From assembly GCA_018648445.1 (NCBI GenBank), contig JABGRG010000092.1, forward strand, positions 1 to 15,765: 15,765 nucleotides of DNA, given 5' to 3'. Position numbers and translations under genes: made by a program. The notes beneath the pieces were generated by a model, which saw only the letters and a list, made by a program, of their open reading frames with translations, ran no database searches and had not been told where the DNA came from. Origin of the DNA: Rhodospirillales bacterium (GTDB lineage Bacteria > Pseudomonadota > Alphaproteobacteria > Rhodospirillales_A > JACZKS01). Positions 5,919-13,731 of this stretch are shown piece after piece (the first letter of the stretch is position 1; each line of letters begins with the position of its first letter).

Positions 5919-7916
5919 TCAGGCGAGACGCGCTTTCACCTTTGCGGCCACCTGTTTGCCGGTAAAACCGAAATGTTCGTTAATTTCATCGGTCATGCCG
6001 GATGCCCCGAAGGTGGTCATGCCGATGATCAGGCCGTCCTGGCCCACATAACGTTCCCATCCCAGGGCGCTGGCAGCCTCGACCGAAACCCGCAGGGTTC
6101 CCGGCCCCAGAATTTCCTGACGGTAGTCTTCGGGCTGAGCGTCGAAAATCTCAAGGCACGGCATGGACACGACGCGCGTAGCGATGCCTTCGGCCTGTAG
6201 AATTTCGCGGGCGTCGCGGGCGACACACACTTCCGATCCGGTGGCCAGAATGGTCACGCGGGCCTCGCCATCGGCTTCGGCGAAGACGTACGCGCCCTTC
6301 CGGCAAAGGTTCTCGTCGGTATGAAGCACACGCACTTGCGGCACCGCCTCGCGGGTTGAAACCACGGTAACGGGCTGATCCTTGGCTTCCAGCGCCAGCT
6401 CCCAGCATTCAGCCGCTTCAATGGCATCGGCCGGGCGCAGGAACATGAAATTCGGAATGGCCCGCAGGGCCACGAAATGCTCCACCGGCTGATGGGTCGG
6501 TCCGTCCGGTCCCTGGGTGATGGTGTCGTGGGTGAACAGATAAATGACCTTCTGTTCCATCAAGGCCGTCAGGCGGATGGCCGGTTTGCAGTAATCGGAG
6601 AAGCACAGGAACGTCGCGCAATACGGCAACAAGCCCTTGTGCAACGCCAGACCGTTTGAAATGGCCGCCATGGCATGCTCGCGAACGCCATAGTGAATGT
6701 AACGCCCCGCAAAATCGCCGGGCGCGATTTCGGGGAAGCCGTCGGGACGGCTGAGGTTACTGGGCGTCAAATCCGCCGATCCGCCGATCATGCCGGGGAT
6801 AACCGGAACCAGCGCCTCCATGATCTTTTTGGTAGCCAGCCGCGTGGGTTGATCGGCGGGTGATGCCGCAGCGTCCTTTTTGGCCTGCATCAGCACGCCG
6901 CGCCAGTCCTCGCCGATGTCGCCATCAATCCAGGCCTGGAAGGTCGCGCGCTTTTCGGGATCGACAGCAGCCAGACGCTCGGCCCAGGCGGCGTAATCGC
7001 CTTCGCTGCGCTTGCCCGCGTCACGCCAGGCAGCCTCAATGGCATCGGGAATGACAAACGGATCGTGTGGCCAGTTCAGCGATTTGCGCGAACCCGCGAC
7101 CTCGGCATCATCGGGCGGCACGCCGTGGGCCGCCGCCGTGCCCGCCTTGGTCGGGAACGAATAGCCGATGGTCGTGCGCAGGGCGACGATGCAGGGTTTT
7201 TCCACGCGCTTGGCTTCCTCGATAGCGGCAGCGGTGGCTTCCGCGTCGTGCCCGTCGGCGGCAACCCAATGCCAACCGCAGGCTTCAAAGCGCGCCTGCT
7301 GGTCTTCCGAGGTGGCGAGGCTGGTCGGGCCGTCGATGGTGATCTGGTTGTCGTCAAACAGCACAATCAGCTTGTTCAGTTTCAAGTGCCCCGCAAGGGC
7401 GGCTGATTCGTAGCTGAGCCCTTCCATCAGGCAGCCGTCACCGGCCAGCACATAAGTGTGATGATCGACCAGATCGTCGCCGAAGCGTTCGGCCATCATG
7501 CGCTCGGCCAGCGCCATGCCGACGCCCATGCCGATGCCTTGGCCCAGCGGACCGGTGGTGGCCTCGACGCCGATGGCGAGATCGACTTCCGGATGACCCG
7601 GCGTGCGGCTGCCGACGCGGCGGAAACGCTTGATGTCCTCAATCGTCATGCCGGGATAACCGACCAGATGACCCAGCGCATACAGCATCGCCGAGCCATG
7701 ACCGGCGGACAGAACGAAGCGGTCGCGGTCCGGCCATTCGGGATGGGTGGGATCATATTTCATGAACTGCGAAAACAGTACGGTAGCGAAATCGGCTGCG
7801 CCCATGGGCAGGCCGGGGTGGCCGGTCTGGATGCGGTGGATGGCGTCCATGGACAGGGCGCGCACGGCGTTGGCCATGTCGGACTGGGTCACTAGATTTA
7901 CAACGTCGGTCGTCAT
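5919..7916 (-). CDS. tkt: transketolase
   Basis: Thiamine-diphosphate enzyme that moves a two-carbon ketol unit between sugar phosphates. Hydroxypyruvate is also a known irreversible donor. The 665-aa length is that of a complete single-chain transketolase. Active-site residues are in place: His33 (GHPG), His72 (GHGSAM), His107 (PGHPE), the ThDP motif GDGCLMEG (158-165) with Asn189, His263, Arg358 (TRLATKK), Glu412 (REHAM), and Asp470/His474 (PDGPTHQP). The middle segment after GGSADLTPSN (SRPDGFPEIAPGDF) differs from the forms I know, so this could be an accessory paralogue rather than the housekeeping enzyme. GAGG precedes the ATG by about ten bases. It sits 33 bp after the VOC gene and upstream of hyi-glxR, where gcl usually stands. 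Confidence 0.93.
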   Translation of the reverse strand: MTTDVVNLVTQSDMANAVRALSMDAIHRIQTGHPGLPMGAADFATVLFSQFMKYDPTHPEWPDRDRFVLSAGHGSAMLYALGHLVGYPGMTIEDIKRFRRVGSRTPGHPEVDLAIGVEATTGPLGQGIGMGVGMALAERMMAERFGDDLVDHHTYVLAGDGCLMEGLSYESAALAGHLKLNKLIVLFDDNQITIDGPTSLATSEDQQARFEACGWHWVAADGHDAEATAAAIEEAKRVEKPCIVALRTTIGYSFPTKAGTAAAHGVPPDDAEVAGSRKSLNWPHDPFVIPDAIEAAWRDAGKRSEGDYAAWAERLAAVDPEKRATFQAWIDGDIGEDWRGVLMQAKKDAAASPADQPTRLATKKIMEALVPVIPGMIGGSADLTPSNLSRPDGFPEIAPGDFAGRYIHYGVREHAMAAISNGLALHKGLLPYCATFLCFSDYCKPAIRLTALMEQKVIYLFTHDTITQGPDGPTHQPVEHFVALRAIPNFMFLRPADAIEAAECWELALEAKDQPVTVVSTREAVPQVRVLHTDENLCRKGAYVFAEADGEARVTILATGSEVCVARDAREILQAEGIATRVVSMPCLEIFDAQPEDYRQEILGPGTLRVSVEAASALGWERYVGQDGLIIGMTTFGASGMTDEINEHFGFTGKQVAAKVKARLA

Positions 7917-7949
7917 CTGGATGGTTCCTCTTTTCCCGAATTTTGTAAT

Positions 7950-8417
7950 TTATTGCCCCGGTTGCTGGGTCGTCAGTTCAATCATCATCCCGTCGGGCAG
8001 CACGACAAAGATAATCTTGTTACCGGCGTTCGGCCCCTGATCCACCGTCATGAAAGTCGGTGAAAGGGTGGTGATGCGGTCATCATAGGCAAGAATGTCG
8101 GCAATCGCGGCTTCGATATCGTCAATCACCACACACAAATGGAAATGCCCGACATCGACCATGCGCGCCTTGTAGGTTTTGCGCTCGGCGGGCCCGCTGT
8201 AGCACAGAAGTTCAAGATTGTGGCCGGGGCCGGAAACGTAGGCGATTTCGACATCGGCGCCCGGAACGTTGGTGATAAAGGCCGTATTGTTCGGATCGCG
8301 CGGTGCGCGGTTGAGCAACTCGTAGCCCATCACGTCACAAAAGAAACCGACCGAAAAATCCAGATCCGCTACGCAGATGCCCGTATGAAACGTCTTCAAA
8401 ACCTCGAAATTCGCCAT
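7950..8417 (-). CDS. VOC (glyoxalase/dioxygenase fold) family protein
   Basis: A 155-aa protein with two beta-alpha-beta-beta-beta modules of the vicinal-oxygen-chelate fold. The four expected metal ligands are visible: His11 (FHTGICVADLD), Glu69 (NLELLCY), His93 (GHFHLCVVIDD) and Glu147 (GMMIELT). This spacing fits a glyoxalase I, methylmalonyl-CoA epimerase or other isomerase-like VOC enzyme and cannot tell them apart. GAGGGG lies about eight bases before the ATG. It is the first gene of the minus-strand operon, 33 bp ahead of transketolase, so it may detoxify or epimerise a dicarbonyl or hydroxy-acid intermediate of that pathway (inference). Confidence 0.82.
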   Translation of the reverse strand: MANFEVLKTFHTGICVADLDFSVGFFCDVMGYELLNRAPRDPNNTAFITNVPGADVEIAYVSGPGHNLELLCYSGPAERKTYKARMVDVGHFHLCVVIDDIEAAIADILAYDDRITTLSPTFMTVDQGPNAGNKIIFVVLPDGMMIELTTQQPGQ

Positions 8418-8455
8418 AGGATCGTCCCCTCAATTCCCCGGTGTCATGCCCCGGG

Positions 8456-8497
8456 TTTGATACGATTTTATCGCCTGGATTTGATACGATTTTATCG
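8456..8497. repeat. tandem pair of 18-bp direct repeats in the VOC-operon leader
   Basis: TTTGATACGATTTTATCG occurs exactly twice, at 8456-8473 and 8480-8497, with a 24-bp period. Each copy contains an imperfect inverted repeat (GATA-N6-TATC). The inner box TTTGATAC recurs inverted at 8540-8547 inside the nearby GGTAT operator. Exact duplication in a control region between a regulator-linked operon and the btu operon suggests protein-binding sites, either for the NanR-like regulator or for a second factor. Confidence 0.7.
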
Positions 8498-8537
8498 AAT
8501 GAATTGCCAAGCGCAAACCCGCCCAAGCCCAAGCGAG

Positions 8538-8575
8538 TGGTATCAAAGGTATACCATCGCCAATTTCGGAGTCAA
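8538..8575 (-). promoter_or_regulatory. promoter and NanR-like operator of the VOC-tkt-hyi-glxR operon
   Basis: On the minus strand TTGACT (complement of 8570-8575), a 16-bp spacer and TATACC (complement of 8548-8553) form a plausible promoter. RNA would start near 8541, leaving a leader of about 124 nt. The -10 element lies within TGGTATCAAAGGTATACCA (8538-8556), which has perfect TGGTAT/ATACCA arms and GGTAT repeated with a 9-bp period. E. coli NanR binds GGTATA repeats with a similar spacer (from memory), and the last gene of this operon encodes a NanR-like protein. Confidence 0.55.
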
Positions 8576-8611
8576 AAGAGAAAATGACCTCCCCCCGCTC
8601 ATCGCGCCCGC

Positions 8612-8640
8612 TTGACGCCCTCAACTTGGACCGTTACGTT
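8612..8640 (+). promoter_or_regulatory. candidate promoter of the btu operon
   Basis: TTGACG (8612-8617), a 17-bp spacer and TACGTT (8635-8640) precede the first conserved riboswitch bases by about 10 nt, which is where a start site is expected. The -10 match is weak, so the call rests mainly on placement. Confidence 0.4.
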
Positions 8641-8649
8641 CCGCTTGTT

Positions 8650-8838
8650 CATGGTGTTGGTTTCGATCCGGGTTTTTCCCGGTCGATGAAAAGGGAACAC
8701 GGTACGGTCCCAATTTGGATTAATTCCGTGGCTGCCCTCGCAACTGTGAGCGGCGAGCCGGAGCCTCAATAAAGCCACTGGGAAACTGGGAAGGCGAGGT
8801 TTTATGGCTATGACCCGCAAGCCAGGAGACCTGCCCGC
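8650..8838 (+). promoter_or_regulatory. adenosylcobalamin (B12) riboswitch
   Basis: The canonical conserved blocks occur in order: GGTGTTGG with the CCGGGTTTTTCCCGG arm (8653-8682), AAAAGGGAAC (8689-8698), GCAACTGTGAGCGG near 8739-8753, GCCACTG (8774-8780), GGGAAGGC (8788-8795) and the B12 box AGCCAGGAGACCTGCC (8820-8835). Binding of adenosylcobalamin to this RNA represses downstream genes. Here the target is the btuB-F-C-D-tonB operon, which matches the gene content. Exact ends are estimated. Confidence 0.95.
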
Positions 8839-8852
8839 ACCGCGTCGCCCAC

Positions 8853-8886
8853 CCATCGGACGGGGGTTTCCGATGGTCCGGTTTTT
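8853..8886 (+). terminator. candidate expression-platform hairpins of the B12 riboswitch
   Basis: Two mutually exclusive stems are visible. CCATCGGA (8853-8860) pairs with TCCGATGG (8869-8876). CGGAC (8857-8861) pairs with GTCCG (8876-8880), followed at once by GTTTTT (8881-8886). The second looks like a short intrinsic terminator and the first could be its competitor. The remaining leader to 9063 carries a small CCCC/GGGG hairpin (8985-8999) and no gene I can support. Confidence 0.45.
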
Positions 8887-9063
8887 CCGTGTGTGGTGAC
8901 GCCAATTTTGGTGTTGCCGCGTGGGAAATCGGGTCAATGGGTTTTTGGACATCCCGAAGAAACAAGACCATCGCCGGAGGACGGCCCCGAAAATTGGGGT
9001 GTGTCGGTCCGGGTGATTTCTCGTGCGCGCTTCTTTTCGTATTGCAAAAAGGAGACGAGGTTC

Positions 9064-11115
9064 ATGAGAAAGTTAACGCGCTTGCGCGCGCACATTTCAC
9101 TGGCGGTTGCGGCGGTTCTTATTCCCGCCGGCGGTTACGCGCAGGATAATTCGAAGTCCCTTGACGAAGTCGTCGTCACGGCGTCACGGCTGGGCATCGG
9201 CATGCCCGGCACTTCGGCCAGCGTCATTACCGCCCAAGACATCAAGGAAAGCACGGCGCACACCCTGCCCGAACTGCTGGGCGAGGAACCCGGCATTCAG
9301 CATCGCGATTTTTACAGCGCTTCGTCGGCGGACTCGTCGGTCGACATCCGCGGCTTCGGCGCGACGGCGTCTTCGAACACGCTGGTTCTGGTCAACGGGC
9401 GGCGGCTCAACGATTTCGATCTGGCAGCCGTCGATTGGGGCAACATCCCGCTGCAAAGCATCGAACGTATTGAAATCCTGCGCGGCAACTCCGGGGCCGT
9501 TTTGTACGGCGAAGGGGCCATGGGCGGCGTTATCAACATCGTCACCAAAACCGATTTGCCCGAGGGAACCAGCGGCGCGATTGGCGTTAAATACGGTTCC
9601 TTCGCTCACCGCGAAACCAATATGACGGCCACCCACCGAACCGGGGCGTATTCGCTCAGCGCGAACGGCACCTACATCCACAGCCGCAACTACCGGCGCA
9701 ACAACGAGATCATTCAGGGTAACCTGGTGACCGAGGCCCGCTACAGCACCGACGACGGCGACGTTTACGTAAACCTGGGTGTGGACGATCAAGATCTGGG
9801 CACGCCTGGACACCGCCAGATCACCCTGACCTCGACCCAATTGGAGCCCGAGGAAACCCGCCGCGGGGCCACCACGCCCATCGACTATACACGGCAAAAC
9901 GGCATATCGCTGACATTGGGCGGCGCGCATATGGTGGGCGATTCCGTCGAAGCCGTTCTCGACGCGGGCTATCGGATCAAGGACACCGAAGCACGCACGG
10001 TCAGCAGCTGGGGGACGCAATACAATTCCTATATCGATACCGAACTTTCAACGCTGTCGGTTACGCCGCGCCTGAACATTGATACAGACGTCGCGGATTT
10101 CGATACGTCCGTAACCACGGGGGTTGATTATTACTATTCGAACTACAATTCGGACCGGCAGCTAAACCCGGACGGCGCGGCCTTCCACCAGTACGACGGC
10201 AAGCAACACAGCCTCGGCCTGTATGGCCAGGGAACGATTGCGCTGAACGATGCGACGGAAGTTTCGGTCGGCGCGCGCGCCCAGTACACGCGATTCATCG
10301 CGGGCGACATGTATGATTCCAGTCTTGTCGCTTCCCCGTCATTCGATGGCCATCGCCAATCGGTCGATGAATCCGACATCAATATCGCGGCCAATCTGGG
10401 GATCGATTACGCCATAAACCGGAATTATACGGTGTTCGGCCGTATCGCCCGCAGTTTCCGCGCGCCCAGCGTTGACGAACGCATCGGGTCCGATCCCAGC
10501 TACACATCGTTTGCCTTGAAAACCCAGTGGTCGCGCGACGCCGAAGTCGGCGTGAAACTCGGCTTCGAAAAATTCAGCGCGCAATCCAGCGCGTTTTACA
10601 TGAAACTGCGCGACGAACTTCATTATGACCCGAGCGCCAACGCCAACGAAAACTTCGACCCGACACGCCGATGGGGAGTTGAAAATTCCCTGACGTGGCA
10701 GCCGTTGGAGAAGCTGCGTTTCAAAGGCAATCTGAGCTACACCAAGGCCGAATTCACGGCCGGAACGCTGAAGGGTGCCACCGTTCCCCTGGTTTCGGAC
10801 TGGACCGGCGGTGCCTCGGTGCACTGGGCCGTTTTCAAGGATCTTTTAAACGCGACGACGACGGTCAATTACGTTGCCTCGAAAAACGCCGAAAATGACG
10901 AGAAAAATTTCCAGCCCGAAATGCCCGGTTATACGCTGGTCGATTTCAAGCTGGGTGGCGCGTACAAGGCGTTCAACTGGTCGGCCTCGGTCAACAACGT
11001 GTTCGACAAAGACTACTACAATTACGCGGTGGCAAGCTCGTCTACATATGGCACGGTTAACACCTATCCGCTGCCAGGACGGACCTACCTTGTGGAGGCG
11101 GAGATGACCTTCTAG
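9064..11115 (+). CDS. btuB: TonB-dependent outer-membrane vitamin B12 receptor
   Basis: Imports cobalamin or other corrinoids across the outer membrane using TonB energy. The 683-aa precursor starts at the ATG at 9064, preceded by AAGGAGACGAGG. Reading from an upstream ATG-like start at 8893 would add 57 residues and bury the signal peptide. A Sec signal peptide (basic MRKLTRLRAH, hydrophobic core, cleavage near Ala26) is followed by the TonB box DEVVVTA (34-40). The plug domain has VDIRGFGA, LVLVNGRRLND, IERIEILRGNSGAVLYGEGAMGGVINIVTK. A 22-strand-type beta-barrel then ends in the terminal Phe typical of outer-membrane proteins (VEAEMTF). It is somewhat longer than E. coli BtuB. Substrate is assigned from the B12 riboswitch upstream and btuFCD downstream, to which it is joined by a 1-nt overlap (TAGTG). 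Confidence 0.93.
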   Translation: MRKLTRLRAHISLAVAAVLIPAGGYAQDNSKSLDEVVVTASRLGIGMPGTSASVITAQDIKESTAHTLPELLGEEPGIQHRDFYSASSADSSVDIRGFGATASSNTLVLVNGRRLNDFDLAAVDWGNIPLQSIERIEILRGNSGAVLYGEGAMGGVINIVTKTDLPEGTSGAIGVKYGSFAHRETNMTATHRTGAYSLSANGTYIHSRNYRRNNEIIQGNLVTEARYSTDDGDVYVNLGVDDQDLGTPGHRQITLTSTQLEPEETRRGATTPIDYTRQNGISLTLGGAHMVGDSVEAVLDAGYRIKDTEARTVSSWGTQYNSYIDTELSTLSVTPRLNIDTDVADFDTSVTTGVDYYYSNYNSDRQLNPDGAAFHQYDGKQHSLGLYGQGTIALNDATEVSVGARAQYTRFIAGDMYDSSLVASPSFDGHRQSVDESDINIAANLGIDYAINRNYTVFGRIARSFRAPSVDERIGSDPSYTSFALKTQWSRDAEVGVKLGFEKFSAQSSAFYMKLRDELHYDPSANANENFDPTRRWGVENSLTWQPLEKLRFKGNLSYTKAEFTAGTLKGATVPLVSDWTGGASVHWAVFKDLLNATTTVNYVASKNAENDEKNFQPEMPGYTLVDFKLGGAYKAFNWSASVNNVFDKDYYNYAVASSSTYGTVNTYPLPGRTYLVEAEMTF

Positions 11116-11951
11116 TGCTTAGGCTTGTGTACATAGCGCTTGTTTTGGCCGTCGCGGCAAATGTCGCGGCGGCTGAAACGCCGCGCCGTATCGCATCCAT
11201 GAACCTTTGCGCCGACCAACTGGTTTGGCGGCTGGCCGAGCGTCGGCACATCGTTTCGCTCAGCCATCTGGCCGCCGATGATGAAGTATCGCTTATCGCC
11301 GATGAAGTTGAGGGCATTCACCTCAACCACGGATCGGCTGAGGAAATCGTTCCCCTGAAACCGGATTTGGTGGTGGCGGGACGCTATTCGGCACGCGCCG
11401 CCGTTTCGCTGCTGCGCAAACTCGGTTACCGGGTCGTGCAGTTGGAATTGGCGCGCTCGGTGGCCGATATTCGTCGGCAGATTGTCCGACTGGGAGAGGT
11501 TCTGGGCAGCCCGGACCGGGCCCGCCGAATCATCGCGCGCATGGACAGGCGCATTGAAGCAACCCGAGTGCCGTCAAGCGCACCCCGGCCAACAGCAATC
11601 AACTACCAACCCAATGGTTTCGCCGCCGGTCCTGGCAGTCTGATCGCCGATGTCTTGCGTCACGCCGGGTTTGATCTGGCGCGAATTGGCGGTTCGACCG
11701 GGGCTTATGCGCACCTTCCACTGGAAGTTTTGATCGACGATCCGCCGGACGTTTTGATCGTCGATCAAAGTTACGCGCAAAATCCGACGCTGGCCCATTC
11801 ACTTCTTGCTCACCCTGCGCTGGATCATCTGGCAAACCGTATCCGCCGCGTCGCCGTTCCCAACCGGGTGTGGATTTGCGGCAACCCCGGCACCGCCCGC
11901 GCCATTGAGCAATTGGCCGAAGTCCGCGAACAATGGGCGGGCGAACAATGA
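11115..11951 (+). CDS. btuF: periplasmic cobalamin-binding protein of ABC transporter
   Basis: Delivers corrinoid from the periplasm to BtuCD. The 278-aa precursor begins at a GTG that shares its G with the btuB stop (TAGTG), with GGAG 11 bases upstream. Its signal peptide is LRLVYIALVLAVAANVAAA with cleavage before ETPRR. The mature protein has the helical-backbone binding-protein (Peripla_BP_2) pattern: RRIASMNLCADQLVWRLAE, then LKPDLVVAGRYS, and DVLRHAGFDL in the second lobe. The NLCxDQL motif is common in alphaproteobacterial corrinoid/iron-chelate binding proteins. The riboswitch and operon position favour corrinoids. The stop overlaps the btuC start as ATGA. Confidence 0.88.
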   Translation: MLRLVYIALVLAVAANVAAAETPRRIASMNLCADQLVWRLAERRHIVSLSHLAADDEVSLIADEVEGIHLNHGSAEEIVPLKPDLVVAGRYSARAAVSLLRKLGYRVVQLELARSVADIRRQIVRLGEVLGSPDRARRIIARMDRRIEATRVPSSAPRPTAINYQPNGFAAGPGSLIADVLRHAGFDLARIGGSTGAYAHLPLEVLIDDPPDVLIVDQSYAQNPTLAHSLLAHPALDHLANRIRRVAVPNRVWICGNPGTARAIEQLAEVREQWAGEQ

Positions 11952-12946
11952 CTAGGGGATGGAAGCTCACAGCCCTGCTTTCGCTCGTGCTTGCGACGCT
12001 CGCGGTTCTTTCGCTGTTTGCCGGACGTGTCGCCTTTCCACCCGGCGAAATCGCGCGAGCCGTTTTCGCGCCGGGCGATATTGCCGAGGCCGTCGATATC
12101 ATCGTCTGGGATTTGCGCATGCCGCGAACCTTGCTGGCGATCCTGGTCGGGGCCAGTCTGGGTTTGGCGGGGGCGGCGTTGCAAGGATTGCTGCGCAACC
12201 CGTTGGCCGAACCGGGTGTGATCGGCGTTTCGACCTCGGCGGCATTCGGCGCGGTCGTCGTATTCTATTCGGGTCTGGCCGGGGCCTTTCCCATCGCGCT
12301 GCCCCTGGGTGGAATGACCGGGGCTCTGGGTGCGGTCGCGTTGTTGATTTTATTGGCCGGGCGCAACCCGGGGGTGCTGACCCTGATCCTGGCAGGCGTC
12401 GCAGTCAACAGCCTGGGGGGGGCGTTAACCGCCTTGGCGCTGAACCTGTCGCCCAACCCCTACGCCGCCGCCGAAGTGGTTTTCTGGCTGATGGGATCGC
12501 TGGCGGATCGAAGTTTCGAGCATGTCCGGCTGGCCATCGTTTTCATGGTTCCGGGGTGGCTACTCATTTTTAGCGCCCGCCGCGCGCTGGACGCCCTGTC
12601 ACTTGGCGACGATGCGGCGGCCAGCCTGGGGTTCGATTTGCGCGCCACCAGATGGCTCACGGTAGGTGGCGTGGCGCTGGCCGTCGGCGCCTCGGTGTCG
12701 GTGTGTGGAACCATCGCTTTTGTCGGGCTTGTCGTTCCTCATGTTCTGCGCCCGTTGGTCGGGTTCGAACCCAGCCGCCTGCTTCCGGCGAGCGCGCTGG
12801 GCGGCGCAATTTTGCTGGTTGTCACGGATATCGCAGTGCGCCTGCTTTCGGTCGGCATCGAATTGAAAATCGGCGTCCTGACGGCCCTGATCGGCGCACC
12901 TTTCTTCTTCGCCCTTTTAGTCAAGTTGCGAAGGGTGATGCGATGA
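11948..12946 (+). CDS. btuC: cobalamin ABC transporter permease (FecCD family)
   Basis: Inner-membrane permease of 332 aa, with roughly nine or ten hydrophobic segments. The FecCD signature is clear: GASLGLAGAALQGLLRNPLAEPGVIGVS around residues 63-90, the LGDDAAASLGF stretch (the coupling region that contacts the ATPase), and GLVVPHVLRPLVG near the C-terminus. The ATG at 11948 overlaps the btuF stop (ATGA). An in-frame ATG at 11933 would add only five residues and is less consistent with the coupled layout. The gene ends in an ATGA overlap with btuD, so the subunits are probably made by coupled translation in balanced amounts. Confidence 0.92.
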   Translation: MTRGWKLTALLSLVLATLAVLSLFAGRVAFPPGEIARAVFAPGDIAEAVDIIVWDLRMPRTLLAILVGASLGLAGAALQGLLRNPLAEPGVIGVSTSAAFGAVVVFYSGLAGAFPIALPLGGMTGALGAVALLILLAGRNPGVLTLILAGVAVNSLGGALTALALNLSPNPYAAAEVVFWLMGSLADRSFEHVRLAIVFMVPGWLLIFSARRALDALSLGDDAAASLGFDLRATRWLTVGGVALAVGASVSVCGTIAFVGLVVPHVLRPLVGFEPSRLLPASALGGAILLVVTDIAVRLLSVGIELKIGVLTALIGAPFFFALLVKLRRVMR

Positions 12947-13731
12947 TCCGCTTAAAGGCGCAACATGTGGACGTTAAGTTCGGCTCCCGCGCGGCATTGA
13001 AAAACGCTGGCCTATCGGTTCAGGCCGGTGACGTGGTTGGACTGATTGGACCCAACGGCGCAGGAAAAACAACGCTTTTGCGGGTGTGCGCCAACCTGCT
13101 GAAACCGCGGTCGGGCGAGGTTTTGTTCGAGGATCAGCCGCTTGCCGACATGAACGCGCGGACGCGGGCGCGGGCCGTCGCCTTTCTTCCCAGCGGCGCG
13201 CCGTGCCATTGGCCGCTTGAGGTGTACCGACTGGTGGCCTTGGGGCGGCACCCACACCTATCACCCTGGGAAAATCGCAGCCCGGCAGATTTGGCAGCCA
13301 TTGAAGACGCTCTGGAACTGGCCGACGCAGGCAAATTTCGCGGGCGGGCGGTCGATGAACTTTCCGACGGCGAACGGGCGCGGGTCATGCTGGCCCGGGC
13401 CTTGGCGGGCCAGCCACGCCTGTTGCTGGCCGACGAACCGGTTGCGGGCCTGGACCCCCTGCATCAGCTAAAAGTGATGGAAGTGATGGCGGCCCTGGCG
13501 AGAAAGGGAGACAGCGTTGTCGTCACCCTGCACGACCTGGCATTGGCGGCGCGCTTTTGCAATCGCATCGTGCTTCTGGACGAAGGCCACGTGAAAGCCG
13601 AGGGAACGCCCGCCGATGTCCTTTCAGCCGAACGCCTCGCTTCAGTTTTTGGAATTAGCGCGGTGCGCGGCGATCATGAAGGCCTTCCCTACATCCTACC
13701 GTGGTCTGCCGCGGAAAGGCCGCCCAGATGA
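12943..13731 (+). CDS. btuD: cobalamin ABC transporter ATP-binding protein
   Basis: Cytoplasmic ATPase of 262 aa that powers BtuC. Walker A is GPNGAGKT (36-43), the signature LSDGE (140-144), Walker B LLLADEP (160-166), the D-loop AGLD and the switch His197 (VTLHD). HWPLEVYRLVALGRHPH follows the Q-loop as in other siderophore/B12 ATPases. The Q-loop itself is unusual: the family's LPQ reads LPS here, putting Ser84 where the metal-contacting, permease-coupling Gln normally lies. All other motifs are intact, so the protein is probably active. Start (ATGA with btuC) and end (ATGA with tonB) are both overlapping. Confidence 0.92.
   Translation: MIRLKAQHVDVKFGSRAALKNAGLSVQAGDVVGLIGPNGAGKTTLLRVCANLLKPRSGEVLFEDQPLADMNARTRARAVAFLPSGAPCHWPLEVYRLVALGRHPHLSPWENRSPADLAAIEDALELADAGKFRGRAVDELSDGERARVMLARALAGQPRLLLADEPVAGLDPLHQLKVMEVMAALARKGDSVVVTLHDLALAARFCNRIVLLDEGHVKAEGTPADVLSAERLASVFGISAVRGDHEGLPYILPWSAAERPPR

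Noticed and set aside
8893..9063. 57-residue N-terminal extension of BtuB
   Set aside because: It places residues before an obvious signal peptide, lacks a ribosome site and lies in the riboswitch leader. The ATG at 9064 follows AAGGAGACGAGG.
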